From Lysobacterales bacterium 15-68-25 (GTDB taxonomy: Bacteria > Pseudomonadota > Gammaproteobacteria > Xanthomonadales > Rhodanobacteraceae): a stretch of 64,000 nucleotides of DNA. A model generated the notes under the pieces. The model saw only the letters and a program-made list of their open reading frames with translations, made no database searches and was not told the origin of the DNA. The stretch's first letter is position 1; every line of letters begins with the position of its first letter. Position numbers and translations under genes: made by a program. Positions 39,288 through 48,370 of this stretch are shown here, one piece after another. The stretch lies in assembly GCA_002279065.1 (NCBI GenBank), contig NCKB01000003.1:248001-312000 (forward strand), in the 5' to 3' direction.

Positions 39288-40369
39288 CAGCGCACCTTCA
39301 GCGTGGCCAGACCGATGAGCACCAGCACCACGCTGATGATCCAGAAGCGCACGATCACGCGGGGCTCGGGCCAGCCCTTGAGTTCGAAGTGGTGATGAAT
39401 CGGCGCCATCCGGAAGATGCGCTTGCCGGTGAGCTTGAAGCTCGCCACCTGCATCATCACAGAGACGGTTTCCATCACGAACACGCCACCCATCACCAGC
39501 AGCACGATCTCCTGGCGCACGATCACCGCGATGGCCGCCAGCGCCGCACCAATCGCCAGTGCACCGACGTCGCCCATGAACACCTGCGCGGGATAGGTGT
39601 TGAACCAGAGGAAGCCGAGGCCCGCGCCGGAGAGCGCGCCGCAGTAGATCGACAGTTCGCCCGCACCGGGAATCGAGGGAATGCCCAGGTACTCGGAGAA
39701 CACCTTGTTGCCGGCCAGGTAGGCGAACACGCCCAGCGCGCCGGACACCAGCACGGTCGGCATGATCGCCAGGCCGTCCAGGCCGTCGGTGAGGTTCACC
39801 GCGTTGGAGAAGCCCACGATCATGAAGTAGGCCAGCACCACGAACAGCACGCCCAGCGGCACCGCGACCTGCTTGAACAGCGGCACGTACAGCGCCGTCT
39901 CGGCCGGAATCTGCGCGGTGTGGAAGAGGAACCACGCGGCGATCAGGCCGAACACCGACTGCCAGAAATACTTCCAGCGCGAGGCCAGGCCGCGACTGTC
40001 GCGCAGAACGATCTTGCGGTAGTCGTCGTAGAAGCCGATCGCGCCGAAACCCAGCGTCACCGCCAGCACCACCCACACATAGCGGTTGTGCAGGTCGGCC
40101 CACAGCAGCGTGGAGACGGCCACCGAAAGCAGAATCATCACGCCACCCATGGTCGGCGTGCCGGCCTTGGTCAGGTGGGTCTGCGGCCCGTCGGTGCGCA
40201 CCACCTGCCCGGCCTTGAGCATCGCAAGCTTGCGGATCACCGCCGGGCCGAACAGCAGCGACAGCGCCAGCGCGGTCAGCGCCGCCATGATGGTGCGGAA
40301 GGTGATGTACTGGAACAGATGGATCGCAGTGAAGTGGCGGGCCATCCAGTCGGCCAGTTCAGGCAGCAT
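39287..40369 (-). CDS. mraY: Phospho-MurNAc-pentapeptide translocase MraY
   Basis: MraY transfers phospho-MurNAc-pentapeptide to undecaprenyl phosphate to make lipid I. The 360-residue, ten-span protein shows [32 protein letters not shown], the loop GDVGALAIG and [21 protein letters not shown] precedes the ATG. It overlaps murF by 11 nt. Confidence 0.97.
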   Translation of the reverse strand: MLPELADWMARHFTAIHLFQYITFRTIMAALTALALSLLFGPAVIRKLAMLKAGQVVRTDGPQTHLTKAGTPTMGGVMILLSVAVSTLLWADLHNRYVWVVLAVTLGFGAIGFYDDYRKIVLRDSRGLASRWKYFWQSVFGLIAAWFLFHTAQIPAETALYVPLFKQVAVPLGVLFVVLAYFMIVGFSNAVNLTDGLDGLAIMPTVLVSGALGVFAYLAGNKVFSEYLGIPSIPGAGELSIYCGALSGAGLGFLWFNTYPAQVFMGDVGALAIGAALAAIAVIVRQEIVLLVMGGVFVMETVSVMMQVASFKLTGKRIFRMAPIHHHFELKGWPEPRVIVRFWIISVVLVLIGLATLKVR

Positions 40370-41726
40370 GATCTGCGCCTCCTCGTTCTGATGGGGGGCG
40401 CAAGGCCGCGACGACCTGGTCCATGCCCGACGAACGCGAGCCCTTGACCAGGCAGGTGACACCGGCGTGCAGCAGCGGCTGCAGCGCGGCCACGAGTGCC
40501 TCCTTGCTGGCGAAGTGCTGCGCACCGTCGCCGAATGCCTGGACCGCGGCGGCACTCAGCGCGCCCACCGCGAACAGGCGATCCAGTCCACGCTCCCTGG
40601 CGCGGGTGCCGACGCCCGCATGCAACGCGCGAGCATCGGGGCCGAGTTCGGCCATGTCGCCGAGGACGAGGAACCGCTCGCCCGCGGCCAGCGCCAGCGT
40701 GTCGATGGCAGCCGCGACCGAGCCTGGGTTGGCGTTGTAGCTGTCGTCGATCAGCGTCCATCCCCCTGGCATCACTTCGACCTTCAACCGGCCGGCAACG
40801 CCGTCGACGTGCTCCAGCCCGGCCACGATGGTGTCCAGCGGCACCTCCAGCGCCAGCGCCACAGCGGCGGCGGCCAGCGCATTGGTGATGTTGTGGCGCC
40901 CGGCCAGCGGCAGGGACACGTTGGCATCGCCCACCGGCGTACTCAGCACGAAGCGCGATCCGTCGACGCGCTGGTCGACGATTTCCGCCCCCACATCGGC
41001 GACATGGTCGAGGCCGTAGCGCAGGACCCTGCGACCACCGGCGAGGCCGCTGAAGAACGAGGCGAACGCGTCGTCGGCGTTGATCACCGCCACGCCGTCA
41101 GCCGGCAGCGACTGGTAGAGCGCACCCTTGGTCTCGGCCACGCCTTCGATGCTGCCCATGCGTTCCAGGTGCGCCGGCGCGATGCACGTGATCACGCCCA
41201 CGTCAGGTCGCGCGATCGAGGCTAGGTAGTCGATGTCACCCGGCTTGCCGGCTCCCATCTCCAGCACCGCGTACTCGGCGTCCTCCGGCATCGCCAGCAG
41301 GGTGAGCGGCAGGCCGAGTTCGTTGTTGTAGTTGCCCGCGTTGACGTGGGTGCGGCCATGGAGGGAAAGGATCGACGCCACCAGGGTCTTCACGGTGGTC
41401 TTGCCGTTCGATCCGGTGATGCCGACCACGCGCACGTTGCGCTGCGCGCGCACGGCGCTGGCCAGGTCGCCCAGCGCGGCCGCAGCGTCGTTCACCAACA
41501 CCTGCGGCAGGTCGATATCCAGCTTCCGCGTGACCATCGCCGCCACGGCGCCGCGCGCCTTGGCCTCGGCGGCAAAGTCGTGCCCATCCACCCGCTCGCC
41601 CGGTAGCGCCACGAACAGATCGCCGGGCCGGAGCTTGCGGGTGTCGATCGCCACGCCCTGCACGGCCACGTCGTCGCCATAGCGGCGGCCGCGGGTCCAC
41701 ATGGCGATGGTTTCCAGCCGCATCAT
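40359..41726 (-). CDS. murF: UDP-MurNAc-tripeptide--D-alanyl-D-alanine ligase
   Basis: MurF adds D-Ala-D-Ala to the UDP-MurNAc-tripeptide. The 455-residue protein has the ATP loop [13 protein letters not shown], the [11 protein letters not shown] segment and the C-terminal DDSYNANP. The start ATG 41726 gives the 4-nt overlap with murE; an in-frame TTG at 41732 and ATG 41723 are alternatives. All Mur-ligase motifs are intact. Confidence 0.97.
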   Translation of the reverse strand: MMRLETIAMWTRGRRYGDDVAVQGVAIDTRKLRPGDLFVALPGERVDGHDFAAEAKARGAVAAMVTRKLDIDLPQVLVNDAAAALGDLASAVRAQRNVRVVGITGSNGKTTVKTLVASILSLHGRTHVNAGNYNNELGLPLTLLAMPEDAEYAVLEMGAGKPGDIDYLASIARPDVGVITCIAPAHLERMGSIEGVAETKGALYQSLPADGVAVINADDAFASFFSGLAGGRRVLRYGLDHVADVGAEIVDQRVDGSRFVLSTPVGDANVSLPLAGRHNITNALAAAAVALALEVPLDTIVAGLEHVDGVAGRLKVEVMPGGWTLIDDSYNANPGSVAAAIDTLALAAGERFLVLGDMAELGPDARALHAGVGTRARERGLDRLFAVGALSAAAVQAFGDGAQHFASKEALVAALQPLLHAGVTCLVKGSRSSGMDQVVAALRPPSERGGADHAA

Positions 41727-43201
41727 GCACAAGCCTCCAGTGCGGCACGCGCCACTTCCATGTCGTCGAACGGCCGCTTGCCTCGCGCGCCTTCCTGATA
41801 GGTCTCGTGGCCCTTGCCGGCCACCAGCACCACGTCACCGGCGCGCGCCATCGACAGCGCCAGCCGGATCGCCGCTTCGCGGTCGCGCTGCACGCGCGCC
41901 CGCCCCGGGTCCGCAAAGCCGGCCACGATCTGCGCGACGATGGCATCGCCATCCTCGCCGCGCGGGTTGTCATCGGTGACGATCGCCACGTCGGCCAGCC
42001 GTTCGGCGATCGCCCCCATCACCGGGCGCTTGCCCGCATCGCGCTCGCCGCCGCAACCGAACACGCACAGCAGGCGCCCGGCGCAATGCGCGCGCAATGC
42101 GGTGAGCGCCTGCTCGAGCGCATCCGGCGTATGGGCGTAATCGACCACCACCAGCGGCTGGCGCAGGCCATCGCCGAGGCGGTTCATCCGTCCGTTCACA
42201 GGCGCCAACGCCTGCACCGCCTGGACGATCTGCTCGAACGATTCGCCCAGCGCGCCCAGGCAGGCCACCACGGTCAGCAGGTTGGCCACGTTGAAGCGAC
42301 CCAGCAGCGGGCTGCGCACCGACCGCGAACCCCACGGGGTGCGCAGCAGGAACGCGAGACCCTCGCCGGACGTGACGATCTGCTCGGCAGCCACCTCCGC
42401 ACCTGGCAAACCGGCGGCGCTTACGCGCAGGCAGGCGATGTCCGGCGCAAGGCGGCCAGCCAGCGTGGCCCCGAACGCGTCGTCGATGTTGATCACGGCG
42501 GCCTTCAGCCCCGGCCACGCGAACAGTCGCGCCTTCGCCTCGCCGTAGGCCTCCATGGTGCCGTGGTAATCCAGATGATCGTGGGTGAGATTGGTGAACG
42601 CCGCTACATCGAAGGCCACCGCATTCACCCGTCCCTGCACCAATGCGTGGGAGGACACCTCCATGGCCACATGGGTCGCTCCGGCATCACGGAACGCGGC
42701 CAGCGTCGCCTGCACGCTGATCGCATCCGGCGTGGTGCGCTCACCTTCGCGCAGCTGCCCGACCAGCCCCGTGCCGAGCGTGCCGATGGTGGCCGCGCGA
42801 TGACCGAGCGATTCGAGCGCCTGCGCCAGCAGTTGCACGGTGGATGTCTTGCCGTTGGTACCGGTTACGCCGATCACCCGCAGGCGCCGCGACGGCTCGC
42901 CGTAGAAGCGCGCGGCGATCTCGCCAAGCTGCGCCGCCAACCCGTCCACCAAGATCACCGGCACTTCCATCGCGGGTACCTCGGCCGGCACCGGCGCTTC
43001 CGCGATCACGGCTACTGCGCCGCGCGCAACTGCATCGGCAGCGAACGCGACGCCGTGGTGACGGGTGCCGCGCAGCGCGACGAAGGCGAAGCCCGGACGG
43101 ACGTCGCGCGAATTCAGCGTGAGGCCGGAAACGGCGAGACCGCCCAGCGGGGCGGTTTCGGCGAGGCCATGAAGCAACTGGTCGAGGCGCTGGATCGTCA
43201 T
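41723..43201 (-). CDS. murE: UDP-MurNAc-dipeptide--meso-diaminopimelate ligase
   Basis: MurE attaches the third stem residue. The 492-residue protein has the ATP loop GVTGTNGKTSTVQL, LTHDHLDYHGTM, VVDYAHTPDAL and the specificity motif DNPR (within TDDNPRGEDGD), which marks enzymes for meso-diaminopimelate rather than lysine. It starts ATG 43201 with a 4-nt overlap on ftsI. Because murD is missing from the cluster, MurE's substrate must come from a ligase encoded elsewhere. Confidence 0.97.
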   Translation of the reverse strand: MTIQRLDQLLHGLAETAPLGGLAVSGLTLNSRDVRPGFAFVALRGTRHHGVAFAADAVARGAVAVIAEAPVPAEVPAMEVPVILVDGLAAQLGEIAARFYGEPSRRLRVIGVTGTNGKTSTVQLLAQALESLGHRAATIGTLGTGLVGQLREGERTTPDAISVQATLAAFRDAGATHVAMEVSSHALVQGRVNAVAFDVAAFTNLTHDHLDYHGTMEAYGEAKARLFAWPGLKAAVINIDDAFGATLAGRLAPDIACLRVSAAGLPGAEVAAEQIVTSGEGLAFLLRTPWGSRSVRSPLLGRFNVANLLTVVACLGALGESFEQIVQAVQALAPVNGRMNRLGDGLRQPLVVVDYAHTPDALEQALTALRAHCAGRLLCVFGCGGERDAGKRPVMGAIAERLADVAIVTDDNPRGEDGDAIVAQIVAGFADPGRARVQRDREAAIRLALSMARAGDVVLVAGKGHETYQEGARGKRPFDDMEVARAALEACA

Positions 43202-45021
43202 GGCGACACCCGATCTACCGGGGCCTCCTCGATGTTCGGGGCTTCGGGCGCCTTGCTGCCGATCAGTCCGTTCTTGTCCTGCAACGGCTGGCCGACGTAC
43301 CAGCGACCGATGTTGTCGGGCGGGATGTCCAGCAGCCGCAGCGCGCCATCCATCACCTTGGCGAACACCGGGCCGGAGACGAGGCCACCGTAGTAGCTGC
43401 CCTTCTTGGGGTTGTCGACCACCACCGCGCCGACCAGGCGCGGGTTGGTCGCCGGAACGATGCCGACGAACGCCGAGGTGTAGCTGTTCTTCGAATAGCC
43501 GCCGGCACTGGCCTTGTGTGCGGTGCCGGTCTTGCCGGCCACCGCATAGTTGGCGACATACGCGTAGGGCGCGCCGGTTCCGCCCGGCTGGATCACCGTC
43601 TCCATCATCTGGATCAGCTCGTGCGCTATCTGCGGCGAGATGATGGCCTTCGGCGCGGAGTCGCTGCCCTTGATGAAACTCGGCGAATGCATCACGCCGC
43701 CGTCGGCGATGGTGGCGTAGGCGTTGGCCAGCTGCAGCACGGTCACGTTCAGGCCGTAGCCGTAGCCCATGATCGCCTTCTCCAGCGGGCGCCAGTCGCG
43801 GCCGATCTTCAGATAACCCGAAGCCTCGCCTGGAAAACCGCTGTTGGTGCTGTTGCCGAAGCCGAACGCCCGGTAGGTGTCGTACATCAGCTTGGTGTCC
43901 AGCGTCATCGCGATGTGCGCCGCGCCGACGTTGGATGACTTGGTGATCACGCCGGTGGGCGTGAGCACGCCCCAGTTGTGCGTGTCGTGGATGTCGTGAC
44001 CCTGGAAATACCAATGCCCACCGGTGGTGTCGATCAGCGGGCTGGTGGGGGTGTACTGCCCGCTGGACAGCGCCGCGGCCATCAGGACCGGCTTGATCGT
44101 CGAACCCGGCTCGAGCACGTCGGTCATGGCACGATTGCGTCGCGACGACGCCGTGCTGGAGCCGATCGCGTTCGGGTTGTAGGTGGGCAGGTTGACCATG
44201 GCCAGCACCTCGCCCGTCTTCACGTCGAGGATCACCATGGACGCGGAGTCGGCCTCCGACTTCTCCACCGCGCTCTTCAGCTCGCTGTAGGCGAGGAACT
44301 GGATGCGCCGGTCGATGCTGAGCGTGAGGTTGTGGCCTGGCTTGGGCTCGCGGATCTGCTCCACGTCCTCGACGATGTGCCCCTTGTTGTCGCGGATCAC
44401 CCGCTTCTTGCCCGGCTGGCCGGATAGCCAGTCGTCGAACGCCAGTTCCAGGCCTTCCTGGCCATGGTCGTCGATGTTGGTGAAGCCGAGCACATGCGCG
44501 GTGACTTCGCCCGAGGGGTAGTAGCGGCGGTACTCGCGCTGGCCGTTGATGCCCGGGATACCCAGATCCAGCACGGCCTGCGCCGCCTCCGGGCTCATCT
44601 GGCGCTTGAGGTAGGTGAACTCGCGGTTGGCGCGCTGCTCGAGGTAGGTGCGCAGCTGGTCGGTGGTGGTACCTAGCGCAGCAGCGAGTGCTGGCAGCTG
44701 ATCGTCGTTTTCCAGCACCTGCGATGGCACCGCGGTGATCGAGACCATCGGCGTGGACACCGCCAGCGGCTCGCCGTTGCGGTCGAAGATCGCGCCTCGC
44801 GACACCGGAATCGGTACCTCGCGCAGGAAGCGGGCGTCACCCTGCTCCTGATAGAAGTTCTTGCGGATCACCTGGATGTCGAACGCGCGCGCGACCAGAC
44901 CCAGCGAGGCGAGCCCGAGCAGGCCGACGACAAGGCTCAGGCGCCGCCGCGCGCTCGGCGCCGACGAGCGACGCCGGCTGCCGCCGAGATTCGCGGGAAC
45001 GACCTTGCGCGGGCGGCTCAT
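43198..45021 (-). CDS. ftsI: Septal transpeptidase FtsI (PBP3)
   Basis: FtsI is the class B penicillin-binding protein for septal cross-linking. The 607-residue protein has a short basic N-terminus with twin arginines, one membrane span (about 27-45), a non-catalytic dimerisation region (RGAIFDRNGEPLA) and the transpeptidase domain with S307-T-I-K310, SSN in ITKSSNVG and KTG in VAGKTGTAHK. The start ATG 45021 overlaps ftsL by 4 nt. Confidence 0.97.
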   Translation of the reverse strand: MSRPRKVVPANLGGSRRRSSAPSARRRLSLVVGLLGLASLGLVARAFDIQVIRKNFYQEQGDARFLREVPIPVSRGAIFDRNGEPLAVSTPMVSITAVPSQVLENDDQLPALAAALGTTTDQLRTYLEQRANREFTYLKRQMSPEAAQAVLDLGIPGINGQREYRRYYPSGEVTAHVLGFTNIDDHGQEGLELAFDDWLSGQPGKKRVIRDNKGHIVEDVEQIREPKPGHNLTLSIDRRIQFLAYSELKSAVEKSEADSASMVILDVKTGEVLAMVNLPTYNPNAIGSSTASSRRNRAMTDVLEPGSTIKPVLMAAALSSGQYTPTSPLIDTTGGHWYFQGHDIHDTHNWGVLTPTGVITKSSNVGAAHIAMTLDTKLMYDTYRAFGFGNSTNSGFPGEASGYLKIGRDWRPLEKAIMGYGYGLNVTVLQLANAYATIADGGVMHSPSFIKGSDSAPKAIISPQIAHELIQMMETVIQPGGTGAPYAYVANYAVAGKTGTAHKASAGGYSKNSYTSAFVGIVPATNPRLVGAVVVDNPKKGSYYGGLVSGPVFAKVMDGALRLLDIPPDNIGRWYVGQPLQDKNGLIGSKAPEAPNIEEAPVDRVSP

Positions 45022-45290
45022 CGGCGCACCAGCTGGATGTCCTGCGGCGCAGGCGTGACCATCCCGAGCTTGCTGCGCGCTTCTTCGTCGATGCGACGCG
45101 GCTCGGCCCAGGTGGCCTGCTCGAGCTCGAGCCGGCCGTATTCCACGTTGAGCGCGTCGCGCTGGTTCTGCAGCGTGGTCAGCTGGACGAACAGCACGCG
45201 GCTCTCGTGGCGCGTCCACACCACGCCCAGCGCGCTCAGCAGCACCAGGCTGAGCAGGCCGACCAGGGCGATGGCGCCGAACACCTTCAT
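45018..45290 (-). CDS. ftsL: Divisome protein FtsL
   Basis: A 90-residue single-span protein: membrane helix about 4-24, then a periplasmic coiled coil ([20 protein letters not shown]). FtsL forms a complex with FtsB and FtsQ and activates FtsWI. Sequence conservation in this family is low, so the call leans on size, topology and position between rsmH and ftsI. It overlaps both neighbours by 4 nt. Confidence 0.93.
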   Translation of the reverse strand: MKVFGAIALVGLLSLVLLSALGVVWTRHESRVLFVQLTTLQNQRDALNVEYGRLELEQATWAEPRRIDEEARSKLGMVTPAPQDIQLVRR

Positions 45291-46237
45291 GCGAGCTTCT
45301 CCGCCACGCGCAGCACGGCCGAGCGCGAACGCGGATTGGCCGCCTGCTCGGCGGCCGTGGGGAACTGCGCCTTGCCGACCGCGGCAAGCCGCGCCGGCGC
45401 CGCCGCCACCGGCGGGCCGCGGCGGCTGCCCTGGACGCGGCCGGAGTGGTCGCGGATGAACAGCTTCACCGCGCGATCCTCCAGCGAGTGAAAGCTGATG
45501 ATCGACAGCCGTCCGCCCACGTTCAGCCGCTCAAGCGCCGCCTCCAGGCCGCGCTGCAGCGACTCCAGCTCGCCGTTCACGTGGATGCGCAGGGCCTGGA
45601 AGCTGCGGGTGGCCGGGTGCTTGCCGGGTTCGCGACGGCCGACGATGCGCTCGATCAGCGCCGCCAGCTGGCCGGTCCGGGTGAACGGCGTGGCCTCGCG
45701 GTCGGCGACGATGGCGCGGGCGATGCGGCGGGCCTGGCGCTCCTCACCGAACTGCCACAGCACGTCGGCGATCTCGCGTTCGTCGGCGCGGGCGAGGAAC
45801 TCCGCCGCACTCTCGCCGCGGGTCGGGTCCATGCGCATGTCCAGCGGCGCATCGGCCATGAAGCTGAAGCCGCGGGCGGCCTCGTCCAGCTGCGGCGAAG
45901 ACACGCCGAGGTCGAGCAGCACGCCGTCGAGCCCGGCCGCGGTCTCGTCCCATTCGGCCAGGGCGGAGAAATTGTCGTGGCGGATCGAGACCCGCGGATC
46001 ACCGGCGAACGCGGCCCGCGCTGCGGCGATCGCCTGCGGATCGCGGTCCATCAGCAGCAGTCTGCCGTCGGGACCGAGGCGCGACAGCACGGCGCGCGCG
46101 TGCCCGCCGCGTCCAAACGTGCCATCCAGGTAGCGCCCGCCCGCTTTCACGGCGAGACCCTCCACTGCCTCGTCCAGCATCACCGGAATGTGCTGCAGCG
46201 GGGCGGAGCCTGAATTTGTCATCCGGCTCTCGCCCAT
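45287..46237 (-). CDS. rsmH: 16S rRNA (cytosine1402-N4) methyltransferase
   Basis: RsmH (MraW) methylates N4 of C1402 in the ribosomal P site. The 316-residue protein has [13 protein letters not shown], the SAM motif [26 protein letters not shown], and [17 protein letters not shown]. The start is ATG 46237 with GGGAG at a good distance, or in-frame ATG 46222. It is 49 bp after mraZ and the first of ten consecutive overlapping junctions. Confidence 0.96.
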   Translation of the reverse strand: MGESRMTNSGSAPLQHIPVMLDEAVEGLAVKAGGRYLDGTFGRGGHARAVLSRLGPDGRLLLMDRDPQAIAAARAAFAGDPRVSIRHDNFSALAEWDETAAGLDGVLLDLGVSSPQLDEAARGFSFMADAPLDMRMDPTRGESAAEFLARADEREIADVLWQFGEERQARRIARAIVADREATPFTRTGQLAALIERIVGRREPGKHPATRSFQALRIHVNGELESLQRGLEAALERLNVGGRLSIISFHSLEDRAVKLFIRDHSGRVQGSRRGPPVAAAPARLAAVGKAQFPTAAEQAANPRSRSAVLRVAEKLA

Positions 46238-46286
46238 ACCGCACTCCCGCTCCCGTCCCGCTTTTGTCGCCGCTTCCTCTGGAATC

Positions 46287-46733
46287 TCAGAGGCGCAGAT
46301 CTGCCATTTCGTTGGTGATGTCGTCTTCGCCGATGGTCTGGCGGATCTTTGCCAGATGGGCCTGCTCGCTCCACAGCTCGAACTTGTTGCCCATGCCCAG
46401 CAGCACCGCCTTCTTTTCGATCCCAGCGGTACCTCGCTGGCTCGCCGGCAGCAGGATCCGCGCGGCACTGTCCGGCTCGACCAGGGCTGCCGCACCCACC
46501 AGCTTCATCTGCAGGTTGCGGTGGGCGGCCTTGACGCTGGGAAGGGCATTAACCTGGTCCCGCACCTGCTCCCACTCCGCATGCGGGAACAACCACAGGC
46601 AGCCATGCTCGAACGGGTTGTAGGTCACCACCAGCCGATTGGCGCAGGCGCCCGCGACCAGCTCCCGATACATCGTCGGGATGGCCAGCCGGCCCTTGTC
46701 GTCAACGCTGATGGCGGTCTCGCCCTGGAACAC
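46287..46733 (-). CDS. mraZ: Transcriptional regulator MraZ
   Basis: MraZ is an AbrB-like protein that binds the dcw promoter and represses its own operon. The 148-residue protein has two SpoVT/AbrB-like repeats (about 5-50 and 80-125) with DKGRLAIP and [13 protein letters not shown]. The start is GTG 46733, giving the family N-terminus [16 protein letters not shown]; the TTG at 46751 would add six residues (MWSHWA) that the family does not have and that lie in a regulatory box. GGAG in the fourth MraZ box is the likely ribosome binding site. Confidence 0.95.
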   Translation of the reverse strand: MFQGETAISVDDKGRLAIPTMYRELVAGACANRLVVTYNPFEHGCLWLFPHAEWEQVRDQVNALPSVKAAHRNLQMKLVGAAALVEPDSAARILLPASQRGTAGIEKKAVLLGMGNKFELWSEQAHLAKIRQTIGEDDITNEMADLRL

Positions 46734-46744
46734 GGCCCAATGGC

Positions 46745-46806
46745 TCCACAAAAACCCACGATTTCACACCGAAACCCACGATAGTCTCGCCCCCTGAGAC
46801 TGTCAA
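46745..46806 (-). promoter_or_regulatory. dcw promoter with four MraZ boxes
   Basis: On the minus strand: a perfect -35 TTGACA (46806-46801), 17 bp, and -10 TATCGT (46783-46778). From the -10 onward four pentamers stand exactly 10 bp apart: GTGGG (46779-46775), GTGTG (46769-46765), GTGGG (46759-46755), GTGGA (46749-46745). MraZ is known to bind GTGGG repeats with 5-nt spacers in the E. coli promoter. The first box overlaps the -10; the last contains the mraZ ribosome binding site. The spacer itself is an inverted repeat GTCTC-7-GAGAC. Confidence 0.88.
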
Positions 46807-46840
46807 GGGAATTTCTTTTGTGAATCAAGGAGTAAAGGCA

Positions 46841-46865
46841 AAGAGGTGACCGAATTTCACCTCTT
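46841..46865. promoter_or_regulatory. Palindrome upstream of the dcw promoter
   Basis: A perfect 9-bp inverted repeat, AAGAGGTGA and TCACCTCTT, with a 7-nt spacer, 35 bp upstream of the dcw -35 box. On the minus strand it is followed by TGCCTTTACT, so it may be a weak extra terminator for rnpB; as DNA it could be an operator. Between it and the rnpB terminator (46866-46977) I see nothing else. Confidence 0.4.
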
Positions 46866-46977
46866 ACCTGAGGAAGACCGGCAAGATGATTGAAAGCATG
46901 GAATTTTTATTCCGGACGGTCGGCGCTTCCGGGCGCCCCGGGGGATGAACCGGCATTCAGAAGCCGTCGCCGCCCAG

Positions 46978-47007
46978 AAAAAACCCCGGGCGATCGCCGC
47001 CCGGGGT
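46978..47007 (-). terminator. rnpB terminator
   Basis: A perfect 10-bp stem, ACCCCGGGCG against CGCCCGGGGT, with a 5-nt loop, followed on the minus strand by six T. It directly follows the RNase P RNA gene. Confidence 0.9.
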
Positions 47008-47015
47008 GGAAAAAG

Positions 47016-47378
<363 letters not shown>

Positions 47379-47383
47379 TTCGC

Positions 47384-47389
47384 ATTGTA
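47384..47389 (-). promoter_or_regulatory. -10 box for rnpB
   Basis: TACAAT on the minus strand, about 6 nt before the inferred RNA 5' end. The -35 candidate TCCCTA at 17 bp is poor. Confidence 0.55.
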
Positions 47390-47451
47390 GGGGGCGGGAG
47401 CAGGAATAGGGAGAACGGATCGGGAACGACCCGCGCAGGCAGCGCGCCGGG

Positions 47452-48279
47452 CTACTCGCGATACAGCAGCTTGCGAGGAGCGCCGCTGATCGCCGCGGCC
47501 AGCTTGGCCGCCCTGGCCGGTGGCAGCTCCTCGCGCAGGATCGCAAACACCCGCTCGCCCTCGGCCAGCCGGGCGTCGACTTCCTCGCCGCGCCCGGCCA
47601 CCAGCACCACGCATTCACCACGCTGCTGGTCGGGATCGGCGGCGACCCGCTCTGCCAGCTCGCCCAGCGGCTCGCCCAGCACGGTCTCGAACAGCTTGGT
47701 CAGCTCGCGGGCCAGCACCGCCTCGCGCTGCGCGCCGAAGGCATCGCGCATGTCCGCCAGGCTCTCCGCGACGCGGTGCGAGGACTCATAGAAGATCAAG
47801 GTGCGCGCCTCCCCTGCCAGCTCCTGCAGGCGGGCGCGTCGCGCCGCTGCCTTCGGTGGCAGGAAGCCCTCGAACACGAAGCGGTCGCTGGGCAGCCCCG
47901 CCACCGACAGCGCGGCGATCGCCGCGCAGGCGCCCGGCACGGGGACACAGCGCACACCGGCCGCGCGCGCGGCGCGCACCAGCCGGAAGCCCGGGTCGGA
48001 GATCAATGGCGTGCCGGCGTCGGAGATCAGCGCCACCGATTCGCCCTCGGCCATGCGGCGAACCAGCCCATCGACCACCTCGCGCTCGTTGTGCTCGTGC
48101 AACGCCACCAGCGGCGTATCGATGCCATGGTGCTGCAGCAGCGGACGGCTGTGCCGGGTGTCCTCCGCGGCGATCACCGCGACGTCGCGCAAGGTCCGGA
48201 TGGCGCGGGCGGAGATATCGTCACGGTGGCCGATGGGCGTGGCGACCACCCACAGGGAACCGGGTTGAACGGTTGGCAT
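47452..48279 (-). CDS. rsmI: 16S rRNA (cytidine1402-2'-O) methyltransferase
   Basis: RsmI methylates the 2'-OH of C1402, the same nucleotide that RsmH methylates on N4. The 275-residue tetrapyrrole-methylase-fold protein has LWVVATPIGHRDD at the start, AAEDTRHS, LISDAGTPLISDPG, PGACAAIAAL and EGFLPPK. It is divergent from lpoA, 91 bp away, as in many gammaproteobacteria. The stop is about 70 bp before rnpB on the same strand. Confidence 0.96.
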   Translation of the reverse strand: MPTVQPGSLWVVATPIGHRDDISARAIRTLRDVAVIAAEDTRHSRPLLQHHGIDTPLVALHEHNEREVVDGLVRRMAEGESVALISDAGTPLISDPGFRLVRAARAAGVRCVPVPGACAAIAALSVAGLPSDRFVFEGFLPPKAAARRARLQELAGEARTLIFYESSHRVAESLADMRDAFGAQREAVLARELTKLFETVLGEPLGELAERVAADPDQQRGECVVLVAGRGEEVDARLAEGERVFAILREELPPARAAKLAAAISGAPRKLLYRE

Positions 48280-48322
48280 CGCTCGGGATCCTCGTCCGCC
48301 GCGGCGCGGCGGATTGATCGTC

Positions 48323-48328
48323 TATCAT
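48323..48328 (+). promoter_or_regulatory. -10 box for lpoA
   Basis: TATCAT in the rsmI-lpoA divergent region. A start 7 nt on leaves a leader of about 36 nt with the AAGGGA ribosome binding site. No -35 is clear. Confidence 0.4.
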
Positions 48329-48370
48329 CGCGCAGTCCTACCTTTCCGATCACGACCCAAGGGATTCTTC

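Noticed and set aside
46752-46828. A small protein encoded in the dcw promoter region
   Set aside because: The frame here is created by the spaced GTGGG boxes and promoter elements, which explain the conservation better.
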